A DNA stretch of 64,000 nucleotides from Rhizoclosmatium globosum (GCA_002104985.1 MCGO01000050.1:124001-188000); one strand, 5' to 3'; shown: positions 12,434 through 23,987, counted from the first letter of the stretch. Numbers and translations are program-made. The notes: generated by a model from the letters alone, not told the origin.

Positions 12434-13832
12434 TCACATGAACCAATTATAGGGTGGACACCACATTTCTGACCAGCATAGCGACTTGGATCCTTCGCAT
12501 TGATATCGATCACCTATGTACCCACTGGACCGATTCTTTACTTCGTCGCCCGTTAGCTCCTTGCCTGGCCACTCCTTCAAGAAACATTGCTTCGTGTCAT
12601 GTCGAAACACCCAAGAAACACACCTCCCATTCTTCTCATCGACACAAGACGCCATACAAACACCTTCACTTTCCACCACACGAATGCTATATGACCTACC
12701 CCCTCGATCCGTATTCTTTGCTGGAAATACAGAGCTAGCATTCACTGGATGAAACTCCTTGTACACATCCGCAAGCGCCGGCCGCTCGTTTTCTCGCACC
12801 GTCACATTTTGGAGTTTCGTAAACTGGTGCGGAGATAGCTTATGAAAGACTTTGGGCAGTGAACACGCTGGCAAATCGAAACTGAATTCCCCGTCCGGTC
12901 TAAAACACGTTATTCCCTTATTAACACCTGAAATTTGGAGAAAAGCTGAAATAGGAATTAGGGGGGTGTGTAACTAAAAACACTCACGCGACACCAAAGA
13001 ACCCAGACCCCGGCAACCCCTTCACCCCAACATCACGCATACACAGCGCAACGCGCACATCGCCAAAGAAACAATCCCGATACTTTACAATACAACCATC
13101 AACCCCATCCAAAACCTTCTTCATGGCCGCATTCGAAACAAGAATCCCACTCCCACCATGCGCAAAGGCCGGGCCCTGCCCAAACTCCGTCACACCATCA
13201 CACCCAACAAACACATTCATATTCCCGATATAATACGGCTTCGTGTGTGAAAACAGTTTCACGTATTCAGAGAGCGAATGCATGAATACAAAGGCGTCGT
13301 CGTCAATCATGAGGTACCATGGCATGTCCGGGTACGTTTTGTAGAGCAGTCGTAGGCCCGGTAAGAATTTGTGTGCGTCTCGTTGCCTGAAACCAATCAA
13401 AACGTCAAGTTGATATTTTTTGAGAACGGGGAGGGAAGTCTTTGGTGATGTATGAACGAACCAGCCGGGTGTGTTATCGTCCAGTCCGCTGCCAGGTTTC
13501 ACATCATCTTCATCATCTCGTCGTCCAGGTTTAGTGGTGTTGTACAGCCCCGTATACACATCATGGACTACATGGCCCTGAAGGACATTTGGGGCATCGG
13601 ATATAACGACAAGGTGATTGAATCCTTTGAGGAAAGTGTCTAGTTGTACTTTGGCACGATTGAGTGTTTCATTTCCAGTTTTCAGGGCGATTGCAAAGTT
13701 AGTAGGAGGCCCTTGGGGTCTGTGATTATGGGCTGTTGCTTTGGACTTGTTTCCAATGTATAAATAGGAGAGGACGAGGGTTGCGAATGTTAAGGTGAGG
13801 ATTGCAGCGGCGACTTCTTTGCTTGGCCGCAT
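12434..13832 (-). CDS. GT31/Fringe-like Golgi glycosyltransferase with C-terminal PAN/apple-like region
   Basis: Exons 13832-12988 and 12899-12434 encode 436 residues. A short cytoplasmic tail is followed by a signal anchor (about residues 9-27, ILTLTFATLVLSYLYIG). This gives the type II topology of Golgi transferases. The catalytic part has the DxD-type metal/nucleotide-sugar site MIDDDAFVF and the GDMNV-like block YYIGNMNVFVGC followed by AHGGSGILVS, as in GT31 beta-1,3-galactosyl/fucose-modifying enzymes (Fringe/C1GALT1 group). The C-terminal 150 residues are Cys-rich (CMASCVDEKNGRCVSW, QCFLKEW), resembling a PAN/apple module. Donor sugar and acceptor cannot be told from sequence. Confidence 0.85.
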
Positions 13833-13868
13833 TTGATCTCACAAACAAATAACTTTATGATTTTAATA

Positions 13869-15068
13869 TCAATAGGAAGAACCACTTCGAGCAACTGACT
13901 CCCATTTCGACGAAATGTAATCCCCAAAGGATACTTTCTTGAGATCTACAGTGTGTCCTCCAGCTTTCGTTGCATCTGCACCAACTCTTTGATCTTTGAA
14001 CAAGCTGAGATGCTTCAAACGTTCCAAGACAGCAGGATCCAAATTTGACGACAGGAATTCAAAATCGATTGGAACCTTTGTTTCGTAAGGAGGATAATAG
14101 AAGAAGACGATTGAGGTCCGCACTGAACCTTCAGCGTTGATTACTCGATGCAGCGGAGAAACAATGCGGCCGTTCGTGATGACGGACAGGTAATCTCCGC
14201 CATTGACAATAAAGCAATCTTTCTCTGGCTTAACAGTCTTCCAAACGGTTGTTGGAGTAATGTTGGGGGTGGACGCAATCTGCAACCCTTCCTCCTCGCT
14301 TCGAATCAGCGTCAAGAATCCCCAATCAGTGTGTGGTGATGAACCAATCCTATTCACATTGGGCACAGCATCATCCGATGGAACTGTAGAGTATGGGTAA
14401 TATCTGAAAACGCGGGTCATTGACACTGCAGCCGCCTCGGAGGCATCGCGATCATTTACGACAAGCTTCTCCAATGCTTTGTTTCCCTTCAAAGCCAATG
14501 CAATGCCACGTGTTATCGCACGTGAAACCAGAGCGCAATTGTTGTGGATGTTTACAATAGCGTCCCTGTGAGAGTGGTTCAGGGAGGGAGGAAAGACATT
14601 CTCTGCGCGTAGTTTGTTCTTTAAGTTTGTGGAACTATTAGCTGAATCCAGTGAAGCGTCCGAGTCTGCGCCCACAGCAAATGCCTCTTTGACTTCGAGG
14701 GCCGCACCACCGCTTTCGCCGCCAATGCCCAGAAAGCCGCGGACAATTCCACCCGAGTTGAACTTGACAGCTGCTTTCTTCTCTGGTTCTGGCGTTGAAA
14801 AGAGGGCGTCTGCCGTGGCCGAGGCAAAGGCGTCCGAGAAGGTCAGCGACAAGTCAACGCGGCACTGGAACGCTCCAACGTTCGAAAGCGCTTCAACAAT
14901 CGATTCGGACGCGGTTCGGACTTCGACACTTGCATTCGCGAGTGTGGCGTCAGTCGTCAATGCCTCGACAATAGAACTGATGTCAACAACGGGCAGCGTT
15001 TCCATTTCAACTCTTTCTTCCTCTTCTTCCTCATTGCTCCCCTTCCCTTCCTTCTCTCTATAATTCAT
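13869..15068 (-). CDS. 2-oxoglutarate/Fe(II)-dependent oxygenase, isopenicillin-N-synthase-like
   Basis: Single-exon gene, 399 residues, predicted cytosolic (no signal peptide or membrane span). The N-terminal substrate-region pattern LPVVDISSIVEAL is typical of plant/fungal DIOX_N. The double-stranded beta-helix carries the iron facial triad H246-x-D248 (SSPHTDWG) and H307 (SPLHRV), plus R317-x-S319 (VRTSIVFF), which binds 2-oxoglutarate. The acidic start (EEEEEER) precedes the domain, and initiation at the internal Met (residue 22) cannot be excluded. Members hydroxylate or desaturate small molecules. The substrate is not predictable and no biosynthetic cluster partner is adjacent. Confidence 0.9.
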   Translation of the reverse strand: MNYREKEGKGSNEEEEEERVEMETLPVVDISSIVEALTTDATLANASVEVRTASESIVEALSNVGAFQCRVDLSLTFSDAFASATADALFSTPEPEKKAAVKFNSGGIVRGFLGIGGESGGAALEVKEAFAVGADSDASLDSANSSTNLKNKLRAENVFPPSLNHSHRDAIVNIHNNCALVSRAITRGIALALKGNKALEKLVVNDRDASEAAAVSMTRVFRYYPYSTVPSDDAVPNVNRIGSSPHTDWGFLTLIRSEEEGLQIASTPNITPTTVWKTVKPEKDCFIVNGGDYLSVITNGRIVSPLHRVINAEGSVRTSIVFFYYPPYETKVPIDFEFLSSNLDPAVLERLKHLSLFKDQRVGADATKAGGHTVDLKKVSFGDYISSKWESVARSGSSY

Positions 15069-15091
15069 TTTTTATTTGGCAAACTACAAAA

Positions 15092-16630
15092 TTAAAGTGC
15101 AAGGAACTCATCCTTCCTCCGGAAATACTCATCAAGCCGCATTTTCGAGTACTCTGTGTAGTCAAAGTCCAAATCAGAAATCTCTGCTTGCACAAGCCCC
15201 CAAATAGACCACCCCAGATTAGACGCCAAGCTATACTTGTTCACCTCTGCATACAACTTCGTAATCTCTTCCTCAGTCACCTCAGTAACCTTCTCTCCCT
15301 CCTTCGAAGCCTCCAAATATTCCCGCAAAAACGTGCGTTGAAACTCCTCGTTCGGATACAGGTCCCATTCACAATCAAATCCTGCATGCTCGCAGAAATG
15401 GTTTCCAATGTCGAACCCTCGTGGGTTGTATGATCCATACTCGTAATCAATGAAATCCACTTTGTTGGTGGCAGCGTTGTAGATGATGTTGTTTGGGTTC
15501 ACATCCCCATGGCTAAAGACGAGTGGTGAACCAACTTTGGCCAATTCAGCCTCCAAATGTTTCAACTGGTTATCATAGGAATGAAAATTTTTAGTAACTG
15601 TGACACCCCCCCATGAGTTCCCCCCCAAAAAACACCCAAACACACCTCTTTCAGTAATCGTTCCCGCGTAATAAATGAACGCACGCTGGCTTCAACTGAT
15701 GGGTTTGAGAATTTCTTGGGTATTTCGCTCAACCATTGATAGTATGTTTCAAACAACCGTGGTTTGGGTTCCAGTAAGTCATTCGCCGTTACTTTGTGCC
15801 ATTTGGCCATATGGCGAGCGACAAGTGCCGACTTTTGTGGATGTCTCACATCTATATCATTGGTGGTGATGTTTAGCTTGTGAACACCCAAAAAAATAAA
15901 ATTAGACTCACCTGAGATAGAGAAAGGAATGCCCTCTATAGTGCCGATAAAAAGCGAATTAGTGAGTGGTCCAACACACAATCGGAGACTTTCGTTTGCC
16001 CCGGTTTCGGAAATATTATGAAACATACCCATATAGCCATAGATGAATCCGTTGCTGAAACGTCCATGAACTTTAGGACACAATCCGAAGCGAGACAGCG
16101 CAATAAAGTTCTTTTTTCTGCGTTAGCCCTCTGCACAACCATTCTAGTCACACTTACAATCATCTCTTGGTCCCGGTCAATGATTGCATCGGTTCCCTTC
16201 CCATAAGTACGAATCAAGATTGTCTCTCCGTTCCATTTACATTTGACCACTGCTTTCAAGATTAGTTTCTTTCGGGATGGGAAGAGGTTTTTTACATTTG
16301 CTAGAGGAGAGAAGGATTAGCATTCACCAGTCTCAATAGGAGGAACACCAGAACTTACTTGGTGAGACCGTGGGTTTGCAGAATGAATTTGGCTTCCTTG
16401 ATGTCCCAGTGGGGGAAGGCCCATTGGACTACATTCTTGGTGCCATCCTGGTGCCCACTATGTTAGGATTCCCAAACCCCCCCCCTTTCAAGCCTGAATC
16501 ACACCCCCTCCAAACACAAAAGACGCACCATGAGTTGTGAATGGTCCATGAAGAAGTCGTATGTTCGAATGGAATCAAAGCAGGGGATGGCGTTCTCCTT
16601 GTTCATTGTCGATGATGCGATGGGTGCCAT
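15092..16630 (-). CDS. Ethanolamine kinase (choline/ethanolamine kinase family)
   Basis: Eight exons: 16630-16529, 16447-16359, microexon 16300-16296, 16252-16158, 16110-16029, 15935-15912, 15851-15646 and 15565-15092. They total 1,077 nt (358 residues). The enzyme phosphorylates ethanolamine in the first step of the CDP-ethanolamine (Kennedy) pathway. Visible are the nucleotide-binding region (VVKCKWNGETILIRTYGKG, then IDRDQEMI), a substrate helix (ALVARHMAKWHKV), the Brenner catalytic motif SHGDVNPNNIIYN (H.D....N) and the metal-binding VDFIDYEYGSYNPRGFDIGN. The last is the family signature and fits ethanolamine kinase better than choline kinase. The 5-nt exon is needed for frame: skipping it gives a stop within six codons. 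Two acceptors use unusual purine-rich AAAG. Confidence 0.88.
16296..16300 (-). other. 5-nt microexon in the ethanolamine kinase gene
   Basis: The minus-strand sequence CAAAT lies between a good acceptor (cctctag) and a donor (gtaaaa). Including it joins the flanking exons in frame as ...LTN-K-S-VVKC..., matching the conserved ITNK block of the family. Leaving it out brings TGTAA into frame almost at once. The microexon is inferred from frame and family pattern only. Confidence 0.6.
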
Positions 16631-16919
16631 ATGGGAATTCCGTCAATGTTTTTTTCTTCACAGTGCCTCCAGGTTCCCCCAAAAGCAGGGGGGTTTTGGG
16701 GACACCAAGATCTCTCCCCAATACCACACTCAATAAACTAGAAGATGAAGGAGAATAGAGATATTTTGCTAAGAACATGCGAAAAACAGTAAACCAATCC
16801 AAAAAACAACAACAACAACAACATCACAACACCCTATAAACGCACACAATACCACACGATATTCCTTCCCAAACACTCACACATCAATACACTTGATAAC
16901 CCATCAGTCCACACTTCCA
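16631..16919. other. Intergenic interval between ethanolamine kinase start and WASP stop
   Basis: 289 bp hold the 5' region of the kinase and the 3' end of WASP. A CAA repeat (16806-16824) is visible. No further gene or RNA is supported. An open frame through 16575-16802 on the minus strand is out of phase with both genes. Confidence 0.6.
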
Positions 16920-19159
16920 TTACTCCCATTCACCTTCATCCTCATCATCATCACTATCGTCATCACTATCAACCATAGCCCCCTTCCTTCCCGCAAGAGC
17001 AGCACTCAAAGCCTTAGCCAAGTCATCCTGACTATCTCCTGTTCCGCTCGTGCTCTGCGTCATGGCGGGTGGAGGGTTGGTTGCCGTATTCTTGAGTGCT
17101 CCGATACCTCCAGCGTTACGAATAGCTTCCAGGAGGTCTCCCTTTCCGGCACCTGGTGGGGCACCTCCGAGTGGAGCTCGTGGGGCTGCGGAGGCGGCTG
17201 GACCTGGTGGGGGTGGTGGGGGTGGACCACCGCCAGCTGGTGGTGGAGGTGGAGGTGGGGGAACTGTAGGATCAAAGACGGATTAGGTAAGGATTGAAGT
17301 ACGGTTGAAAAAGGGTGCTTACTTCCTCCAGGTGGTGGGGGTGGTGGCGCAGAAGAGGTCGTGCCGTATCCGTAACTATAGATGGGAAAGATAATATTAG
17401 CACAAAGAATTGAAAGTGGTTGATAATGAAGACATTCTTACTCTGGTTCGTTTCGTGGAGGTGGACGAGGCGGGGCTGTTGCAGCTGGTGCTGGCCGAGA
17501 ATTGTAACTTGGAAGATCTGGTCTGACGGGTGCTGGAGGAGCAACTTGTCGTGGAGGAGCTGGTGGAGGATCGTTCCTTGATGGAATAGGTGGAGGGTCA
17601 TATCGGACAGGTTGTGGTGGCTCGTATCGGGAAGGCGGGGGATCATTACGAGCAGGGGGTGGAGGTGGTTGCGAAGAGCGAGTTGGAGGTGGGGGTGGTG
17701 GTTGACGACGAGAAGGTGGGGGAGGAGGAGGAGCCCGTCGAGCTCCGCTTGACGGCGGAGCAACAGGCATTCCGCTAGCCCCCGAGTTCTCTTTCATGAA
17801 CTTGGCAACAAACTTTGCAGTTTTCTTATCTTGCAATTGTTCCTATGTCATAAATTTAAGTAAGTAGAGGTCCTGAATGCCAAGTATAATAAAGGCGGGT
17901 ATTGCACTTCATCCCACTTATTTGAGTCAACATCTTAACATCAGCATGATAATTCGCTCAGCTAATCATAGTTTCGATAGCTTACACACCTCAGTAATTC
18001 CAGCCTTCGCGAAAATAGCTTTCCACTCCATCGGAATATTTTGAGCCGTGAAACCAGAGTTTGGATTGAACCCGACATGCGACACATGTTCAAAGTTTGT
18101 AGGAGCACCAATCATGCTCTTATCAATCTTTCCATTACCCGACTTTTTCTTCTTCTCCTTCTTTTCCCCAGTGCCATTAGATTCCTTGTCCTTCTTTTTA
18201 CCAAATCCAAAGAATCCACCGCCTCCACCTCCTCCGCCAGACTTTCTGATGTCACTGTCGTCTTTGATGGAGTTGTTCTTTTTCAGGTCGATGGAGACGG
18301 GGGTTGGCGGGGCAGTGTTATTTGCCATTGGAGCAGAAACAGATTTGGCTACGGTTGGAGGGGCTGCGAGGCTTTGTTGAGGGGAGCGGTTTGGGAGTTG
18401 TGGGGCTGCACTTGGTTTCGAATAGAGTGATGACGTAGAGGAGCGCGAAGCATTGCGCTGAGCGTTGTTGACTTTGTCAAGAAACAGATCCGCTTCATTT
18501 TCATCAGCAAACGAAAGCGCAGCGTAGCACCGGTCTCGCTGTATGATGGGGTTAGCTTGGGCCTGAATAACAATATCCAAGGGCGAACCTGTGAAGGGAA
18601 TGTGTGAAAATAGCGCTTGTCTGCATTGTACCGCCAGTCTGCGCCTCCAACATCGACTGAGAAGACAGAGCGACGGGTCTTTAAATCGCCAATGTTAGTG
18701 TGAAATAACAAATCAATCAAAGTAACAAGCACTTCACCTGGAGATCCACCACAACAATCTGCACAGCCAGTCGTCCATTACTCAACACAGCTGCTGAATT
18801 CCTTGCTTGCAGCTGCCACGAGCCCGAGGCTTCATCAGCGAGGTACAACCGCACAGCTGCCGTTGCGAGCGTCTGCCAAACAGCCAAATTCAGTGACAAG
18901 TCAATATAAAGCATGTTGAAGTTGATGACAGACAAGGGCATGTGAAGGCGTGCGAATAAGAGGAGCTTTTAGTTTCATTAAAGTTCGATCCAGTGTCTGC
19001 GAAGCTCCCTCCCCAACCAAAACCCTTTGAGCTCCACCGCATCCTAACCATGGCCTCGCGTCCCTCTTGTCCTCTTGAAGCAATGCATAGTACGCGATGC
19101 CTTACCTCGCCGCCGGCTGCCGCTGAGGCTGTCCCCACTTCGCTTCCGTTCAAACTCAT
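16920..19159 (-). CDS. Wiskott-Aldrich syndrome protein (WASP/Las17-like) Arp2/3 activator
   Basis: Seven exons: 19159-19106, 18872-18738, 18678-18589, 18538-17990, 17842-17442, 17375-17323 and 17263-16920 (541 residues). Domains in order: WH1/EVH1 (residues 19-130; VRLYLADEASGSWQ, RYFHTFP, AALSFADENEADLF); a basic stretch (KEKKKKSGNGK); a CRIB/GBD Cdc42-binding region (IGAPTNFEHVSHVGFNPNSG); long polyproline tracts for profilin/SH3 binding; a WH2 actin-binding motif (GKGDLLEAIRNAGGIGALK); and a central-acidic end with terminal Trp (DEDEGEWE) that binds Arp2/3. The presence of a GBD resembles animal WASP more than yeast Las17. Exon 1 (18 codons) is separated by a 233-nt intron and is the least certain part. 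Confidence 0.93.
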
Positions 19160-19248
19160 TTTCAAGGAACTTCTCGAACACCAAAACGAGTCTTCCCCTC
19201 CACAACCTCAAACGGCAAAACCTGATAACTCACTAGAATAAATCTCAT

Positions 19249-20389
19249 TTATTTCCCATAAATATAACAGAACCAGCCTCCTCCATCCGTCCACATTGCG
19301 TCACTCACTGAAATAGGTGGAAACAATGTCCAGTTGCCAAACAGCGGATTGACTCCTGACAACCAATCAGACGCCATGGCATCGTTTCCATTAGGATTTC
19401 CTGCGTTATTGGTCCCATAGTATGCTCCGCCTTCTCTTGATGATTTCTGCCATTGCGCCCAAACGCGATCAATTTGCGCATGGTGCACATAGAAAAGTGG
19501 ATCGTTGCCGGCAGCTGGAGGATATCCAAAATCCCCACCGACCGCATTGTGAACGGCCGAATGCGGTCCCACAAATATACCTTGTTGAAACACACCCCAA
19601 GTTGATGTACTCGCCAAATTTTGAATAATAGCCGATGAAAACAATTCGCCATTCATTGAGCCATCCATAAAGTTTCTTGTGATACATTGAGGTCCGTTTG
19701 GATGATTGATGGTGACAGTTTCCTGGTTGAAAGCCCCATTCGTGATACATTGTGAAGTTCCTTGACCATTACCCCCGAACGCGCCGTCTGAAAAGATTGG
19801 AGAGGCAGATGGATTGGATGCATCAAGTGTCCAATCCCAATAACTAGAAGAAATTAAGTACAAACCTAGTATTTCCAAAAAACTACTCACGGAAGGGTTC
19901 CAGTATACCCGCAAAAGTCCTGCAACGCGTACTCAAACAAGAGAATAAGTGTACGATGCCATGCAAGAAACGACGCGGTGCCATGAACATTCGCAACCAA
20001 CGTGAAGTGGGCATATGCAAAGTCATCATAGACAGAGCGGAGCTGCTTCTTTGAAATGTCGAGCACCGAGTCCGTTGCCATGAGACACTTGACGGCACTC
20101 AGGAAACGGGTTTGTGCTGCGGCAGAAAGGGACCGCCACTCGTTGCGAACCGTTGGAAAGCCACAGCCGCCCGAGCGAGGCGGCTTTGATTGGATGTATG
20201 AGTAGTGAAGGGACGGCGACGGGAAGTTGACGCGGTTCTTTGCTCCGCCTGCAATCGATACCTGTGTTGTGTTGTGAAGGTGTGGGTGAGTGGAATCACT
20301 GCCGTTGAGCGATTCCTGGAACTTGTCACGCGTTACTCAAAGGAATCCATTACCGATGGAGGGCCTCCACTGCGTCTTTCAATTGGCAT
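19249..20389 (-). CDS. Tyrosinase (type 3 copper monooxygenase)
   Basis: Exons 20389-20354 (tentative), 20315-19891 and 19843-19249 give 351 residues in phase. The core is a tyrosinase: CuA site histidines in FAYAHFTLVANVHGTASFLA followed by WHR, and CuB site in GPHSAVHNAVGG and DPLFYVHHAQIDRVW. The tandem HH, the DRVW that follows and the N-terminal CGFPTVRNEWRSL block are standard. The enzyme oxidises monophenols/diphenols to quinones, the entry to melanin or wall cross-linking. No signal peptide is visible in the model, which is odd for a family usually secreted, so the first exon (after a 38-nt intron) is uncertain and the true start may lie elsewhere. Confidence 0.88.
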
Positions 20390-20518
20390 GAGAAATCTGT
20401 TTTGGAGTTGGAAATGGTTCGGACAGAGTTTTGTGAATTGCCAAGCACATGAAATTATGAAACAAGTCTTGTCCAGTTACAAGTTTATTCAAAAAATACA
20501 GTACGTACACAGAGGTAA

Positions 20519-22152
20519 TTAGGCTGTCTCTTCTTTACCACCCGCAAGGAAACCTCGCAAATCCTTCACATAGGCAAGCTTTTGCACAATGTGACCCATA
20601 GACCCAGCAAGCTCAGTGAACAAGCTGATACCCAAACCTTGAATGTTCTCCAAAGTGTCACACTTTTCGTGGTAGCAAGGATCAAAAGCAATGCCGGCAG
20701 TTCCACCAAACTTCTTGGCCTGCTCCTCGGTCTTGATGACTTCAGCGCCAGTGAACAAACCTCCAGCTGGAATACCGTAACGAAGGAAACCTCCGTAATC
20801 ACTACGTCCATCAAACTCAGTAGGCTCGTGTGCCAAGCCTTTGGAGTCAAAGTAGTTTTCAAAGATGGTTTGGATCACACCAGAAGGACCACGCAACTTG
20901 GGGTCAACAGCTTCACGACCGTTGTAAATAAAACGAGCTCCGTTTGGAGAAGCAATCATGTCGTTGTTGAGGTTCAACGCGATTCTCTTGAGTTCATCTG
21001 GGTTGTTCTTGGCCAAGTCGTCAACGTAGTAGTTGCTTCCAATGAGACCAAGTTCTTCGGCACTCCACCAAGCGAAACGGACTTTGTTGACAACATTCTT
21101 GCTCAGTCCAGACTTGTACAACGCAAGAGCGACAGCCAAGGTAGCAGAAGATCCAGACGCATCATCGTTAATTCCCGGACCCGCAGGCACGGAATCCAAG
21201 TGCGAGCCAGCAACAACAACATTATTAGCATCACCACCTTTAGTATCCGCAATCACATTCACAGTCTTGAAGTCAACAAATCGAACCGCAGAAGTGAGCG
21301 ACACAGTCAGCGCGTGGTCAACCGCAAGACGTTGCAAAACATGCAACGCAACAGCATGCGACAGTCCCAAGATAGGAAGGCTTGTAGCCTCCACCGGAGT
21401 CCCACCGGCAAGCGGACCCTCCCCCGGAAGCGCCGAATACACCAGCACAGCAGACGCGCCCGCCAAATACGCATTCTTGATCTTTTCACGGTAAATACAC
21501 GACTCCGGTGCCGATCCGACTGGCGCCTCACGCGCAATCAAAGCAACATTACCCTTTGTGAACGTGGCAAAGTCGGAAGTCTTGCATCCACCGGAAACAC
21601 CCTGTACAGGTGTATCCTTCACGCTTCCACTCCCAGAGTTACGGAACGGTTCAAAGTCCTTTCCTGGATTTGTGTGTGATATCAGATCCGGGTAACCCAA
21701 CAAATTTGAAATGGAAGGTTGGAGGGATAACAACAAGCAATCGAAGGAAACATACCAGAGACAAGGCTTTGACCTGCGGATCCAGAAAACTGCAAGCTTC
21801 CTGGAGCGTACTTCTCAAAGTAAGGGAAGGTAAAGTGTTGGACGGTTACTTCGTAATCCGTCTGCTTGAGCTGTTCCTCAGTGTAGGCTGCACTAGCAAG
21901 GTACCCGTCCTTGACGGAACGCGAGCCATTGTACTTTGCGGCAATGTTTGAGAAGTCCTGCAGGTGAGCAACCAAGTTTTGGCGGGTGATTTTGTCTTCG
22001 AGCTTGACTGGCTTGGCAGGTCCGTTCGTGAGAGAGTAGACAACGGCAACAGCGATGGTCACAATGACGGCAATGGATACATTCCTCTTTGAGAAGATGG
22101 ATGATTGAGAAGTGGCGTTGGTGCCTCCCAACAAAGGACGTGTTTCTGACAT
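20519..22152 (-). CDS. APE3: M28 zinc aminopeptidase, vacuolar aminopeptidase Y-like
   Basis: Two exons, 22152-21756 and 21663-20519, encode 513 residues. A signal anchor near residues 25-43 (VSIAVIVTIAVAVVY) predicts type II entry into the secretory/vacuolar pathway. A protease-associated (PA) insert (AGASAVLVYSALPGEGPLAG) sits ahead of the di-zinc M28 catalytic core. Ligands and catalytic acids are visible in AGSHLDSVPAGPGINDDASG (H, D), WWSAEELGLIGS (catalytic Glu pair), LNNDMIA (D) and PCYHEKCDT (H). The family trims N-terminal residues from peptides in the vacuole. Length and PA/M28 order match yeast Ape3 (537 residues). A 365-residue antisense frame is a shadow of this gene. Confidence 0.92.
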
Positions 22153-22257
22153 GTTTTTTGTTGTTTGTTGCTCAGACAGGTGACGCGATTGCCTGCCTTG
22201 TGACCATCGAAAATTCACAGTGATTCTCAACTTTATTTGATAAGAAGGAAAAAGGAA

Positions 22258-23960
22258 TCACATGGTACCACCTTGAATTGTAATCCCGTTCACCGCCCCA
22301 CCCGCACCAGTACTCTTTGCAGAAACATACACGCCCATACTCTTGTGCGTAAGTCCAAAGAAGCTCTTGAAATAACCCAAATAATTATCCACAGCCGTGA
22401 TATTTCCAATAGGATACCGCAAGGTTGTTCCAAACGGTCCGGCCGCATTTCCAAATTCGTTTCCAATGCGCATGACAGCTTCATATTCATTGCTTCCAGT
22501 GCCTGATTGAACAATATTGAGAATTGTGTGTACTGTGCCTTGAGTGAGAGTTTGTTCGAAGCGGCATGTTCGGATAACTTCGTAGTTGTTGAGAGGGTCG
22601 GTCGTAAGCTTTTTGTTTTCTATTGTTGAGAGGAACAAGGTTAGAAGTTGGCAAAAACAAGAGTATTATCTTGGAGAGAGGAGGAGTGTATGCTTTCAGA
22701 GTGCATTGCATAACTGGAAGGGGTTAAGGGGAGGAGGAGGAGAAAAACGAGAAGAGGGATGCTGTTACAGTCAAAATTAAAACATCAAGCACTTACTCCT
22801 CACTCCTAGCATAATTTCGTTGTCAAAAGCGCGTTTTCTTTTGCGATACTCTTCAACAAACTGAAGTCGTGCGAAACGAGGTTGGAATCCAGAAGACGAT
22901 GAAGACGGAAGAGCCGGTGTGGTTGAGCCATTGATTGGCGCAGATGCTGAAGAGTGTGATAGATTTGAGGATGTAGAACTGGAAGTTGGTCCTGATGGAT
23001 TCGATACTTGCGCACCGGAGGGATAGTGATGGTGTGAAGAGGAGCTAAGACTGCCGTTTGTGAGATCTGGCACGAGAAGGAGTTTGTTGAGGTTGGTGGC
23101 GGAGGGAGGGAGGGAGGACAAAGTTGGTGCAGCAGACGTGGATAGCGTTGAGCTGGAGGCAGACGGCTTTGATGCAGAGGAAGGAGGAATTTTATTGCTA
23201 CTTGGAACGGAGGGAGAGGTTTGAGGAGGGGTAACCGAGAGTTGTTGTTGTTGTTGCTGTTGCATACGCTGTTGACGCGACAGTTGGCGCACTCTCGCAG
23301 GTGACGCCAGTGCTTTGTATTTGTTTCTGTTGTAAGCTTCGAGAGTTTCCCTCTTTTCGACTTCGGGATTTGGATCGAGGTCGAGTGGTTCGGTTGCAAC
23401 CTGTTTTCCGCGATATCAGCCACCAACGGAACACAACAACGAAACACAACCCACCAAAATACGAGCTTCAATGTCGGCAGCCTGGCGCATCAAACGCGGG
23501 TTCGAGGCAAAGGCCGGGTCCGAGGAAACCAACTCGGCCACGGCAGCCGCGCGCGCAGAGTCCGACGGGCGCACCGCAAACGACACAACGGAAGGCACGG
23601 CCGCGGCGGTTGCTTCCTTTGCGGCCGACGACGAGGACCGGGCCGCCGCTGCGCCGAGATGCAGGTTGAGGTACCGGAAGTCAAACACATCCACGAGTGC
23701 CGACCCGCTTTCAAAGTCGCCCTGTGTGAACAGCGCAGCATTCGAGGCGGAGAGTGTCTGGTTGCGCAGCGTGTCTGTGATGCTCTGTTTCGGTCAGAGT
23801 AAAGTAGGTTTAGTTTGAGTAGTTTGGAGGAGAGTAGCTTAGAGCAGTTTAGTTAAAGAAACCAGCGTACCGTCAGCGATGCGTTGTGTTGATGGTGCTC
23901 GACTTCGCCGTCGCCCGTCGCTGCAAACTTGAGGTGCGTGGGGTATGCCTCGATTCTCAT
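22258..23960 (-). CDS. SPT20: SAGA complex subunit SPT20-like
   Basis: Four exons: 23960-23871, 23784-23455, 23400-22797 and 22619-22258 (461 residues). The N-terminal half shows the Spt20 pattern. ALVDVFDFRYLN corresponds to the conserved acidic-Asp-Tyr-Arg strand. ADIEARILVATEPLDLDPNP matches the invariant ATxPLxLDP segment. A helix ARLQFVEEYRKRKR corresponds to the region before the SAGA-binding homology box. Between them lies a poly-Gln/Ser-rich linker. Spt20 holds together the SAGA coactivator and bridges its modules. The protein is short relative to yeast (604) or human (779) members. The call rests on recalled pattern similarity and is good but not certain. It is head-to-head with the DNAJC9-like gene. 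Confidence 0.78.
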
Positions 23961-23987
23961 TCTGTTTCAATTAGAACTTTCGCAGAA
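23961..23987. promoter_or_regulatory. 27-bp gap between divergent start codons (SPT20 / DNAJC9)
   Basis: ATG of SPT20 (23960, min strand) and ATG of the J-protein gene (23988, plus) are separated by only 27 bp. Promoter elements must therefore overlap the opposite gene's first exon, or the 5' UTRs overlap. No TATA-like motif is visible. Confidence 0.55.

Noticed and set aside
18901..19083. Open frame inside WASP intron 1 as a possible WH1 N-terminus
   Set aside because: It runs into a stop before the exon 2 acceptor and does not match WH1. The 18-codon exon plus 233-nt intron fits frame better.
20582..21679. 365-codon open frame on the plus strand
   Set aside because: Antisense to the M28 aminopeptidase exon, no domain pattern, product rich in Arg/Ser/Thr as expected of a shadow frame.
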